Part shown: in pieces, positions 1-5,752 of the stretch
Position numbering within the stretch: position 1 is the stretch's first letter
Layout: every line of letters begins with the position of its first letter
Assembly: GCA_023300205.1 (NCBI GenBank)
Contig: JALZVD010000048.1
Coordinates: forward strand, 1 to 5,752
Direction: 5' to 3'
Source of the DNA: Akkermansiaceae bacterium
Lineage (GTDB): Bacteria > Verrucomicrobiota > Verrucomicrobiia > Verrucomicrobiales > Akkermansiaceae
DNA: 5,752 nucleotides
Made by a program: the position numbers and the translations under genes
The notes under the pieces: model-generated
The model's database searches: none
Seen by the model: only the letters and a program-made list of their open reading frames with translations
Told to the model about the DNA's origin: nothing

Positions 1-535
1 TCCAAGTCTGCACACGCTCTGAATCGATATCGCTCAGAAACTTATCTGTCTCAGCACGATTTCCCGCAAGAATCACGTGCTCAAGATTTTCTGGGCGTTT
101 CGCCTTCGCTCTCAGCACCCGACGAGTCACCAGGTTCCGGAAGTTCAAAAAGCAGAACATGAAAATAAAACCCACTCCTAAGGTCAACCTGCGAGCGCCC
201 TGCAGCTTGAAAAAGATCGCCACAAGAGCCACCACAAAAGCCACCACGAAAATGCCTCTAAATAAGTCATTAATGGCCTGCCCTCGACTCTTCGATACCA
301 CTCGATCGTAAAAGCCAAATTTCTCTAAAATTAGAGGCGTCAGCGGAACAACGATGTAGACAACCCACATCATACCATCAAGACCAAGATCCACCCCCTG
401 TTCTGATCCAAACAGCAAATAACGAATCGGAGCTCGCAACGCTGCAGCTAATGCAAAGCCCGCCCAGACTAGTAGAGCATCAAACACCTGCAGTAACTGA
501 GATGAGAACAACTCGTTTTTCCCTCGATCCATCAT
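1..535 (-). CDS. Polyprenyl glycosylphosphotransferase (exopolysaccharide initiating sugar transferase), N-terminal part, 3' end cut by window edge
   Basis: The 178 visible codons are open from ATG to the left edge. They encode an integral membrane N-terminus with hydrophobic segments at about residues 17-36, 54-72, 94-110 and 117-132. A basic stretch follows (NLVTRRVLRAKAKR), then the start of a Rossmann-like region (HVILAGNRAETDKFL, 153-167). This layout, including EKFGFYDR after helix 2, matches the N-terminal half of WbaP/EpsE-like polyprenyl glycosylphosphotransferases. Those enzymes move a sugar phosphate from a nucleotide sugar to undecaprenyl phosphate at the inner membrane, the first step of exopolysaccharide synthesis. 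The catalytic bacterial sugar transferase domain would lie beyond the edge, so the assignment rests on the N-terminus alone. The ATG overlaps the epsI stop (ATGA), and a second ATG follows at once. AGGA lies 2 nt before the first ATG and 5 nt before the second, so the second may be used. A CoA-binding or nucleotide-sugar dehydratase-type membrane protein with the same N-terminus is the main alternative. Confidence 0.8.
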   Translation of the reverse strand, partial: MMDRGKNELFSSQLLQVFDALLVWAGFALAAALRAPIRYLLFGSEQGVDLGLDGMMWVVYIVVPLTPLILEKFGFYDRVVSKSRGQAINDLFRGIFVVAFVVALVAIFFKLQGARRLTLGVGFIFMFCFLNFRNLVTRRVLRAKAKRPENLEHVILAGNRAETDKFLSDIDSERVQTW

Positions 536-1332
536 GATCCTAAATCATTTCCCTTTTCCAAACTCGGGTCTCTCCCCTCACCGGGACCTGAAACCACCAC
601 AGGAAGCAACTGCTTCAAAAAATCTGTGATCAATCCCTTCGTTCCCTTCTCATCAAACACCTCCATACCAGGAAGAGAAAATCCCTGCTCAGCATGCTTC
701 GCTGTGATGAAGGAAGAAAAAGTCGCATAGGCCCAGCGCTGATCATACCCCTTAAAAAGACGATCCTTCATATCTGACATCGTCCGTTGATAGTGCCCTG
801 CGAGCACTGCTTCATGCCCAAAAAAAGTGTAATAGAACACCCTCCAGAGATAAACTGGATTTCCATCAGCGGTGAGATAAGGAGTAGGCTTATCACCCTC
901 CTTCTCTGAAGGTTTCATCGCAGCACGCTTGCAAATCATTTCCTTTACCGGGAGGAGCTGACCACTCGGCAAAAGGCCCTCAAGCTGGAGATAACTCTCA
1001 GTCACAAAAGTCCAGCCCTGCGCCCGCAAACAAACTTCTGGCCGATGAATACTCTGACTGAGATTCTTACCCGAAAAAACAACCGAAGTCTCAATTGCAG
1101 GCAGCTGCCCCCTCCTGTCACGATATTGCATCCGTCGGAACTCAGTATCCTTCGCCAACACCTGCTTCTCTCTCTCTCCTGGCTCGCCGGGAATTCCGTG
1201 CCACCTCCCGACATCCTCCGGAAGAGTCTTAGAAAGCCGAGAAGGTTTCATTCCTGGTGTCTTTGGCATCAAGAAAAGAAAGCTGAAGGCAGCAGCAATA
1301 AAGAAGAGTAGGATAGCAGCTCGCTTTTTCAT
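532..1332 (-). CDS. epsI: EpsI family exosortase-associated protein
   Basis: This 266-residue protein has one N-terminal membrane anchor (about residues 4-22) followed by a soluble, presumably periplasmic, domain. The family signature is clear: SIHRPEVC, then QGW, at 94-107, with His96 and Cys101 as the invariant-looking pair. Further family-like segments are TEFRRMQYRDRRG (63-75), YLWRVFYYTFFGHEA (161-175) and QRWAYATFSSF (198-208). EpsI (DUF3485) proteins are encoded beside or fused to exosortases and are thought to assist exosortase function or exopolysaccharide export; no biochemical role is established. The ATG shares 4 nt with the exosortase stop (ATGA) and has no Shine-Dalgarno sequence, so translation is probably coupled. 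The stop in turn overlaps the sugar transferase start. A charged insert near 131-158 and a glycine/charge-rich tail (247-266) look poorly conserved. The family call is secure; the function is inferred. Confidence 0.9.
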   Translation of the reverse strand: MKKRAAILLFFIAAAFSFLFLMPKTPGMKPSRLSKTLPEDVGRWHGIPGEPGEREKQVLAKDTEFRRMQYRDRRGQLPAIETSVVFSGKNLSQSIHRPEVCLRAQGWTFVTESYLQLEGLLPSGQLLPVKEMICKRAAMKPSEKEGDKPTPYLTADGNPVYLWRVFYYTFFGHEAVLAGHYQRTMSDMKDRLFKGYDQRWAYATFSSFITAKHAEQGFSLPGMEVFDEKGTKGLITDFLKQLLPVVVSGPGEGRDPSLEKGNDLGS

Positions 1333-2309
1333 ACCGCGGGATCAGGAAGAGAATTTTTATTTTTACGAGAAACAGAAACCTTCTTCTTCCTCCGAGTCTT
1401 AAAATTCAAAAGATATTCAACCAAATAAAGACCAGAAAGCGCAATTGGGAAAAATAAAAGAAGCCCCCCCCAATCATGGTAAGTCGTCATTGCAAAATCA
1501 GCGAAGCCCATCTTCGCAATGACAAGAATCGTGAAAACCCTTCCAAAATTCCCAATGATTGCGAGAGGAAGAGCAGAAGCAAAGAGAACCGCCTTTTTCC
1601 ACATTACTTTCTGAGTGTAATGAGCGAACACCGCAGCAATCATCGTAAGAGCCATCAAAGACCGGATGCCACTACACCCCTCCGCAATATCCATCGATTG
1701 TCCACCCACAGAAGCAATCGTAATTGTAGAGCCCTGTCTCACCAAATCCATCCCAAAGAAAAGACCCGCATGATAACAGCCCTCCGTAATAAGAACCTGT
1801 AAGCGCCCCGTCAAAGCTGCTTCCAATCCAGGAACCGGTATCGCAAACCACCAGAAAAAAGCAGGAAAGACAAAATGCCGAGTCACCTTAAAGCCAAAGA
1901 GAAACCAAAGTGTTCCAATCATCGTAAAAGGCACTCCAATAATCGCCACACGCGGTTGAATCGTCCGCACAGATCCCAAATAAAAAATAAGACCGATCGC
2001 CAAGATCGCAAGCCCCCAGGAACTTGGACTCACCAGCTCATCTTTCGCCCGCTTATAACCAATCCAGCACATCACCACGAACGCAGCCGGAATAAAACGA
2101 CCATGTAAGAATCCGTTATCCGGATTACAAGCATGCCATGTCCACCCAGCTAAGGACTTCCCCACCACTGTGGGAAACCCTGGATAAAAAACATAGAAAA
2201 ATAAGAGCAGTAATGCAGAAAGCATCATTAGCACTCGCGCTCCTTGATCAAATTCACGCCCTCCCGCCAAACACACATTAGCAGCTTCTTTTTTACCTTT
2301 AAGCTCCAT
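1329..2309 (-). CDS. xrt: Exosortase (EpsH/Xrt family transmembrane cysteine protease/transpeptidase)
   Basis: This 326-residue polytopic membrane protein has about eight or nine hydrophobic segments, starting at residues 28-47. Exosortases recognise C-terminal sorting signals (PEP-CTERM type) on exported proteins, cleave them at the inner membrane and probably transfer the protein to a surface carrier. The catalytic set is complete: Cys212 in AEGCSGIRS, Arg257 in IIGNFGRVF and His278 in YHDWGGLL. The early NPDNGFLHGRFIP segment (62-73) matches the N-terminal signature of the family. The C-terminus is strongly basic (KTRRKKK, 304-310). The chosen ATG has no ribosome binding site. A GTG at 2234 (residue 26) is preceded by AAGGAG with 5-nt spacing, and tandem ATGs follow at 2228, so the true protein may be about 25 residues shorter without losing a helix. 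The gene follows DUF1501 after 84 nt and overlaps epsI by 4 nt. The exosortase subtype cannot be assigned, because no substrate is visible. Confidence 0.93.
   Translation of the reverse strand: MELKGKKEAANVCLAGGREFDQGARVLMMLSALLLLFFYVFYPGFPTVVGKSLAGWTWHACNPDNGFLHGRFIPAAFVVMCWIGYKRAKDELVSPSSWGLAILAIGLIFYLGSVRTIQPRVAIIGVPFTMIGTLWFLFGFKVTRHFVFPAFFWWFAIPVPGLEAALTGRLQVLITEGCYHAGLFFGMDLVRQGSTITIASVGGQSMDIAEGCSGIRSLMALTMIAAVFAHYTQKVMWKKAVLFASALPLAIIGNFGRVFTILVIAKMGFADFAMTTYHDWGGLLLFFPIALSGLYLVEYLLNFKTRRKKKVSVSRKNKNSLPDPAV
1464..1471. repeat. C8/G8 homopolymer inside the exosortase gene
   Basis: Eight consecutive C on the plus strand (G on the coding strand) encode part of Trp280-Gly281-Gly282, starting 5 nt after the His278 codon. 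Read by hand, loss or gain of one G leads to a stop about 20 codons later, removing the last hydrophobic segment and basic tail. It is a possible slippage site. Confidence 0.85.
2240..2245 (-). promoter_or_regulatory. Candidate Shine-Dalgarno for an internal exosortase start
   Basis: The minus strand reads AAGGAG, then CGCGA, then GTG (2234), with ATGATG 3 nt after the GTG. This is the strongest ribosome binding site-like sequence near the exosortase 5' end, while the upstream ATG at 2309 has none. It favours a start at codon 26 or 28, just before the first membrane helix. Because it lies inside the longer reading frame, it could also be chance. Confidence 0.4.
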
Positions 2310-2330
2310 TGTTAAGTAAATATAAAGGTA
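2294..2330. repeat. 8-bp perfect inverted repeat bracketing the exosortase ATG
   Basis: TACCTTTA (2294-2301) and TAAAGGTA (2323-2330) are perfect reverse complements separated by 21 nt that contain the exosortase ATG at 2307-2309. In the mRNA this could form a stem with the start codon in the loop. A competing fold exists: UUUAC-UUAA pairs with UUAA-AG-GUAAA around a 9-nt loop, again holding the AUG. It could equally be a dyad operator. There is no U-tract and little GC, so it is not a terminator. The repeat is visible directly; any regulatory role is inference. Confidence 0.4.
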
Positions 2331-2393
2331 TTGACTTCTTCATCATTCTGCAAGCGCCAATCGTCACTATGGTGATAATCCACATCGTATTTA

Positions 2394-3794
2394 CTATTCC
2401 GTGGAAAAAATTCCGAGTGGCTGCCCTCCACTTGCGACATCCCAAAAGCGATGAAGATTCGGTAGCACAAAGCCCAAATCAGAAGAAGGAACACCCATCC
2501 ATAAAGCGAGATCTCCATAATATTCATCGACCGAAGTCGTCGGAATCAGGCGGCCTCTCCCAGCATCAAGAACAGTATTAAGAGCAAGATCAGGATAATC
2601 TCCTAAAACTCTTCCCCCAGACACTGCACCGCCAACCACAAACTGATTCCCTCCCCAAGCATGATCTGTCCCATTACCATTCGGAGTGAGAGTCCTCCCA
2701 AAATCAGAGCAAGTAAACAGCGTAACCTCCTCTTCCGTCTCAAGAAAGGCCATCGCAGCCTGAAATTCTCCAATCGATTTACTAAGCTGCTCAAGCAAAG
2801 CTGAATGCCCCCCAGAGGATCCGTGAAGATCCCATCCGCCAAATTCCACAAAGAAAGTCTGCCGATTCTTATTAAGCGTTCCACGACTAGCTATGGTACG
2901 AGCCACTGTTCGAAGTTCTTGTGAGAGTTCACTACTAGAGAAAAATTCTCCAAGGTCAGACTGAGCAGCCAAGGCACCGGTAAACTCCTCCGAAGCCTCA
3001 ATTGCATTCTTTCGTAAATTCACAAAAGTCCTCTCAAAAGCATTTTGATATTCCGCATCGAGAATAGACTCTGTTGCTTGCCGTCGGTGAGCAAAACTTG
3101 CATTTTCCCAATCTTGTATAGCCAGAGTTCCTGATGGAGAAATGGCAAGCGCCGCCGAGCCCCCCCCGCTTTGAAAAACATTCAACCCAGAGAGTGAAAC
3201 ATTCATCGAGACTTTACTCACCCCATTGAGGTCAGAAAGGTAATCGGAAAGCCTTCCGCCCCATCCACTCTGCGGAGAGCGCTGATCAGGAAGCGTAGAC
3301 TGCCAATGGACTGATTGATCCGAATGAGAAAAAAGACCTAAAGGGAGCTTTGCGGTCCCTGCATTGAAATCACTCTGAGTCGTTGGCTCAATGAGAGAAC
3401 CTACATTTGAGACAAAAGCCGCTTTGCCTGCACTATAGAGGCTATGCAATTCTGGCATTTTTTCTTGAATTCCCAGTTCCCTCCCATCCGGTAAAGGATC
3501 AGGCAATGCAAGAAGCTCCGTCGCAGGAAGAGCCACAGTTCTACGCGAAGCCTCATAATCAACTCTCGCATCGCCAGAATAGGGAACCAACATGTTGAAG
3601 GAATCATTTCCACCGGCCAAAAAAAGACAAACTAGCGCCTTATAATCCCCCTCTGAATCACTCTGATCAGCAGCAAGCCTCCCTGTCATACTCAGATTAA
3701 GGAGAGAGGACATAAGCGCCGTGCTTCCGATAGCTCCGCAACTTGCCTCACCAAGAAAACGGCGCCTGTTTATTGAAGATTTGTTTACCATCAT
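2394..3794 (-). CDS. DUF1501 family protein with twin-arginine signal
   Basis: This 466-residue exported protein starts with a Tat-type signal: NRRRFL at 9-14, a moderately hydrophobic stretch to about residue 36, and possible cleavage after RLAA (39-42). DUF1501 signatures run in order: CLFLAGGNDSFNMLVPY (56-72), FVSNVGSL (127-134), GLFSHSDQSVHWQS (153-166), GWGGRLSDYL (177-186), FVEFGGWDLHG (315-325), SDFGRTLTPNGNGTDHAWGG (363-382) and SVDEYYGDLALWMGV (421-435). DUF1501 is related to the alkaline phosphatase/sulfatase superfamily. Asp64, Asp322, His324, Asp364 and His378 are plausible metal ligands, but the reaction is unknown. The length is typical and the C-terminus complete, with no sorting signal. 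The start is a tandem ATGATG 6 nt after the DUF1800 stop, without a Shine-Dalgarno sequence, which suggests reinitiation. DUF1501 is usually the neighbour of DUF1800 in Planctomycetes and Verrucomicrobia and probably works with it outside the cytoplasm. Confidence 0.93.
   Translation of the reverse strand: MMVNKSSINRRRFLGEASCGAIGSTALMSSLLNLSMTGRLAADQSDSEGDYKALVCLFLAGGNDSFNMLVPYSGDARVDYEASRRTVALPATELLALPDPLPDGRELGIQEKMPELHSLYSAGKAAFVSNVGSLIEPTTQSDFNAGTAKLPLGLFSHSDQSVHWQSTLPDQRSPQSGWGGRLSDYLSDLNGVSKVSMNVSLSGLNVFQSGGGSAALAISPSGTLAIQDWENASFAHRRQATESILDAEYQNAFERTFVNLRKNAIEASEEFTGALAAQSDLGEFFSSSELSQELRTVARTIASRGTLNKNRQTFFVEFGGWDLHGSSGGHSALLEQLSKSIGEFQAAMAFLETEEEVTLFTCSDFGRTLTPNGNGTDHAWGGNQFVVGGAVSGGRVLGDYPDLALNTVLDAGRGRLIPTTSVDEYYGDLALWMGVPSSDLGFVLPNLHRFWDVASGGQPLGIFSTE
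3160..3167. repeat. C8/G8 homopolymer inside the DUF1501 gene
   Basis: Eight consecutive C on the plus strand encode Gly210-Gly211-Gly212 in the stretch FQSGGGSAAL. A one-base slip would run into a stop within a few dozen codons, before the conserved FGGWDLHG and SDFGRT segments. It is the second tract of identical length in this window. Confidence 0.85.
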
Positions 3795-3800
3795 AAAAAG

Positions 3801-5752
3801 CTATTTAAGAATAATAAAATCAGGAGAGTTAACGATTAGATGTACTGCAGTTCGCACTTTGCCTAAGGCGCTGCTTTCCTGAGAAATCGCACTTTCCGAC
3901 GCCGCCCGAGTTGTCTCTGAAAGATTCTCCCCAGTAAGAAGCTCGTCCAGCAGACCAAGAAGTGCCTCGCTATCATCAGCCACCTCAATTCCATCAGCAA
4001 GATTAAGACGCACTCCGTTAACACCAAAAGTGATCAGATCTCTCAGGTAATTATCGGTCCCAATAAGATTTGAAGCCGTTGCGATTTGTAACTCAGGACT
4101 CGTTAGTCCAGCCTCGCGCAATTCCCCTGAAGGCATATGGTCAGGAAGGTAATAGTTGAAAACCGTAGGTGATAGCATTGGATACTGCCCAAAATTATCA
4201 TTCATCATTCTAAAATTTGCGCTAAGATTACCCGAGGTATGGCCTTCAAGCGCACGAATTAAGTGAGTCATCCTAATAATCGGCTCGCGCACCTTTGGCG
4301 AAGTCTTCACAGACGGCGTTCTTACCTCTTCATCAAGCAGGATCCCCTCAATAACTGAGTCCAAAGATCCTCCCGTAGCAGTCCATACCCTTGCAACCCG
4401 AGAAAGATAGCCTGGGCTAGGATTCGAACTCGTAAATCGCTGAATAAGGCGGCGACAAATGAAAGGGGCTGTATTCTCATGCCAGCAAAGAGCATCGAGA
4501 GTCGCCTGAACATCTTCCTCCCCACTCTGTCCAGCGGGAAGAACTTGTCCACTCACTAAAATCTTCTCCCCCATGTCGTGCTCATCATCCCAGAGTTTCA
4601 TCGGGTGCTGATAGTCATTACCACGTGGAGCACTGAAAAAACTCTCCGCAATTTGCCCATTCCTGTCTCGACTGAAGCTCATCCCCGTAAAGACGCGCGC
4701 CATTTCCTTAATTTCCTCATTGCCATAGGTAGGAATAAAATTGTCATTCGCATCTAATTTGCGGCTTCCATCAGGATTAAGCTCCCAAAGACCAATCGTG
4801 AAAAGCTGCATAATCTCTCGAGCAAAATTCTCATCTGGAAAACGATTAATTGCAGGATTGGCAGGCCTATTTTGTAAATGAGACAAATAAAAACCCATCA
4901 CTGGACTATAGGTAACATCCTCTAAAACACTCCGATAATTGCCAAATGCCCCCCTCACAAAATGATCATAAAAGACCGCTTGAGTGATAGGATTGTCACC
5001 AATAACTGTCCCATTGTCAGTATTGACGACTAGAATCTGACTGAGTGCATAAGCGACCCGCTGCCTTAACTGATCAGGAGCAGTAAAAGCTGATTTTAAC
5101 CAGCCATACTTCCACAAGAAAGCATCCGCAGGCCTACCTGTCTGAAACATCGTCGTCCGCGTCAACACCTCTGGAAGCCCACGTTGATCATCGAGCCAAC
5201 GTGCTAACCCTTTCGTTTGAACATCTAAAATGGACACTTCATTCGGGCCAAAGGTTGCCTGCACCAAAAAGCGAGAAGCTTCCTCGGAAGAAGGAAGACG
5301 TTGCGGGAGAATGCTCCCGTCATTTAGGGTGAAGCCTCCTTCGGCCTCCAGTAAACGAACAGCGGAAACAAAGTCCGAAAACTCCTCTTCGGATTGACTC
5401 ACCGGATCATCATCATCCCAACCTAAAAGCGCTTCCTCCCAAGCTGTTAAACCATCACCGTCACCATCCACATCAAATACCCTCACACGATAAATAACTT
5501 GGTCCGCTTCACTAAAAAATGACACGGGGCCAGCGACAGGAAGAGTGAAAGGCATCGTAACCCAGCTTGCTGAACCTTGATCCCAATGTTCAAGAGCATA
5601 GGACTTACCAACCACTCGATTCCAATTAAGGGTAGTCGTTTGATTAGAATAACTAATCTCAGTGATTTTTAAGAGATCAGACGCATCTAAGGGATTAGTG
5701 CCAGAGATAGCCTCGTCCCGATCACTCACACCATCCCCATCGGAATCGGAAT
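3801..5752 (-). CDS. DUF1800 family exported protein with calcium-binding repeats, 5' end beyond window edge
   Basis: The frame stays open to the right edge. The GTG at 5729 is only an internal valine, because SDSDGDG is encoded in frame upstream of it. Residues here are numbered from that valine. The visible N-terminus is an EF-hand-like/thrombospondin-3-type loop (DSDGDGVSDRDE). A roughly 65-residue beta-rich region follows (LNWNRVVGKSYALEHWDQGSASW, 35-57), then a second loop, DVDGDGDGLTAWEE (86-99). The DUF1800 domain proper starts at SRFLVQATFGPNEVSILD (152-169). It continues through QRVAYALSQILVVN (223-236), the hallmark DENFAREIMQLFTIGLWELNPDG (299-321), EIKEMARVFTGMSF (339-352), FICRRLIQRF (423-432) and a typical end (HLIVNSPDF, 630-638). 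The function of DUF1800 is unknown. The calcium loops and the Tat-exported DUF1501 partner 6 nt downstream point to an extracytoplasmic or surface role. The signal peptide must lie outside the window. There is no C-terminal sorting signal. Confidence 0.93.
   Translation of the reverse strand, partial: SDSDGDGVSDRDEAISGTNPLDASDLLKITEISYSNQTTTLNWNRVVGKSYALEHWDQGSASWVTMPFTLPVAGPVSFFSEADQVIYRVRVFDVDGDGDGLTAWEEALLGWDDDDPVSQSEEEFSDFVSAVRLLEAEGGFTLNDGSILPQRLPSSEEASRFLVQATFGPNEVSILDVQTKGLARWLDDQRGLPEVLTRTTMFQTGRPADAFLWKYGWLKSAFTAPDQLRQRVAYALSQILVVNTDNGTVIGDNPITQAVFYDHFVRGAFGNYRSVLEDVTYSPVMGFYLSHLQNRPANPAINRFPDENFAREIMQLFTIGLWELNPDGSRKLDANDNFIPTYGNEEIKEMARVFTGMSFSRDRNGQIAESFFSAPRGNDYQHPMKLWDDEHDMGEKILVSGQVLPAGQSGEEDVQATLDALCWHENTAPFICRRLIQRFTSSNPSPGYLSRVARVWTATGGSLDSVIEGILLDEEVRTPSVKTSPKVREPIIRMTHLIRALEGHTSGNLSANFRMMNDNFGQYPMLSPTVFNYYLPDHMPSGELREAGLTSPELQIATASNLIGTDNYLRDLITFGVNGVRLNLADGIEVADDSEALLGLLDELLTGENLSETTRAASESAISQESSALGKVRTAVHLIVNSPDFIILK

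Noticed and set aside
227..250. 12-nt imperfect tandem duplication AGCCACCACAAA/AGCCACCACGAA
   Set aside because: It encodes FVVAFVVA in a membrane helix of the sugar transferase. It is in frame, only two copies long, and explained by hydrophobic codon use.
1045..2108. Several plus-strand ORFs opposite epsI and the exosortase
   Set aside because: They are antisense to secure genes and their translations are rich in Arg, His and Asn without domain-like patterns.
2349..2359. TGGCGCTTGCA on the minus strand, resembling a sigma-54 promoter upstream of the exosortase
   Set aside because: The GG and GC elements are only 5 nt apart instead of the 10 required, so it cannot be a normal sigma-54 site.
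2309..2581. Plus-strand ORF of 90 codons with a hydrophobic N-terminus
   Set aside because: It is antisense to the DUF1501 end and the gap, opposite to every other gene, and has a low-complexity polar tail with no family resemblance.
3732..3755. Possible lipobox around Cys19 of DUF1501 (GEASC)
   Set aside because: The cysteine sits only a few residues after the twin arginines, with Glu nearby and no hydrophobic core before it, so a lipoprotein signal is unlikely.
2603..4552. Short same-strand and antisense ORFs within DUF1501 and DUF1800
   Set aside because: They lie wholly inside genes whose conserved motifs are readable in the main frame; they have no independent support.
5727..5729. GTG as the start codon of the DUF1800 gene
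   Set aside because: The frame is open upstream to the edge and encodes SDSDGDG, which completes a calcium-binding loop with the following residues.

Overview
This window is a compact, single-direction block of five genes, all on the minus strand, with almost no non-coding DNA. The gene content suggests a Gram-negative bacterium of the Verrucomicrobia/Planctomycetes (PVC) type, most likely Verrucomicrobia. The reasons are a DUF1800 protein carrying calcium-binding DxDGDG repeats, paired with a Tat-exported DUF1501 protein, next to an exosortase with its EpsI partner. This taxonomic reading is an inference from gene families, not from a marker gene.

In transcription order (right to left) the genes are as follows. 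(1) A secreted-type DUF1800 protein (3801-5752) whose 5' end lies beyond the right edge. (2) A DUF1501 protein (2394-3794) starting 6 nt after the first gene's stop and carrying a twin-arginine signal. (3) After an 84-nt AT-rich gap, an eight- to nine-helix exosortase (1329-2309) with its Cys/Arg/His catalytic residues intact. (4) An EpsI-family exosortase partner (532-1332) overlapping the exosortase stop by 4 nt. (5) The N-terminal part of a membrane-bound polyprenyl glycosylphosphotransferase (1-535), again overlapping by 4 nt and cut by the left edge.

Genes 3-5 form a translationally coupled exosortase/exopolysaccharide module. The exosortase is expected to cleave C-terminal sorting signals of exported proteins at the inner membrane. 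EpsI is the customary periplasm-facing accessory. The sugar transferase would load the first sugar phosphate onto undecaprenyl phosphate for an extracellular polysaccharide. Genes 1-2 form the well-known but functionally uncharacterised DUF1800/DUF1501 export pair. Neither ends in a recognisable exosortase sorting signal, so the exosortase substrates must be encoded elsewhere.

The individual families are known. The less ordinary points are the tight co-directional linkage of the two modules, an 8-bp inverted repeat bracketing the exosortase start codon, an alternative exosortase start with a much better ribosome binding site, and two G8 homopolymers inside coding sequence, one directly after the catalytic histidine codon. 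I saw no RNA genes, mobile elements, CRISPR arrays or convincing terminators.
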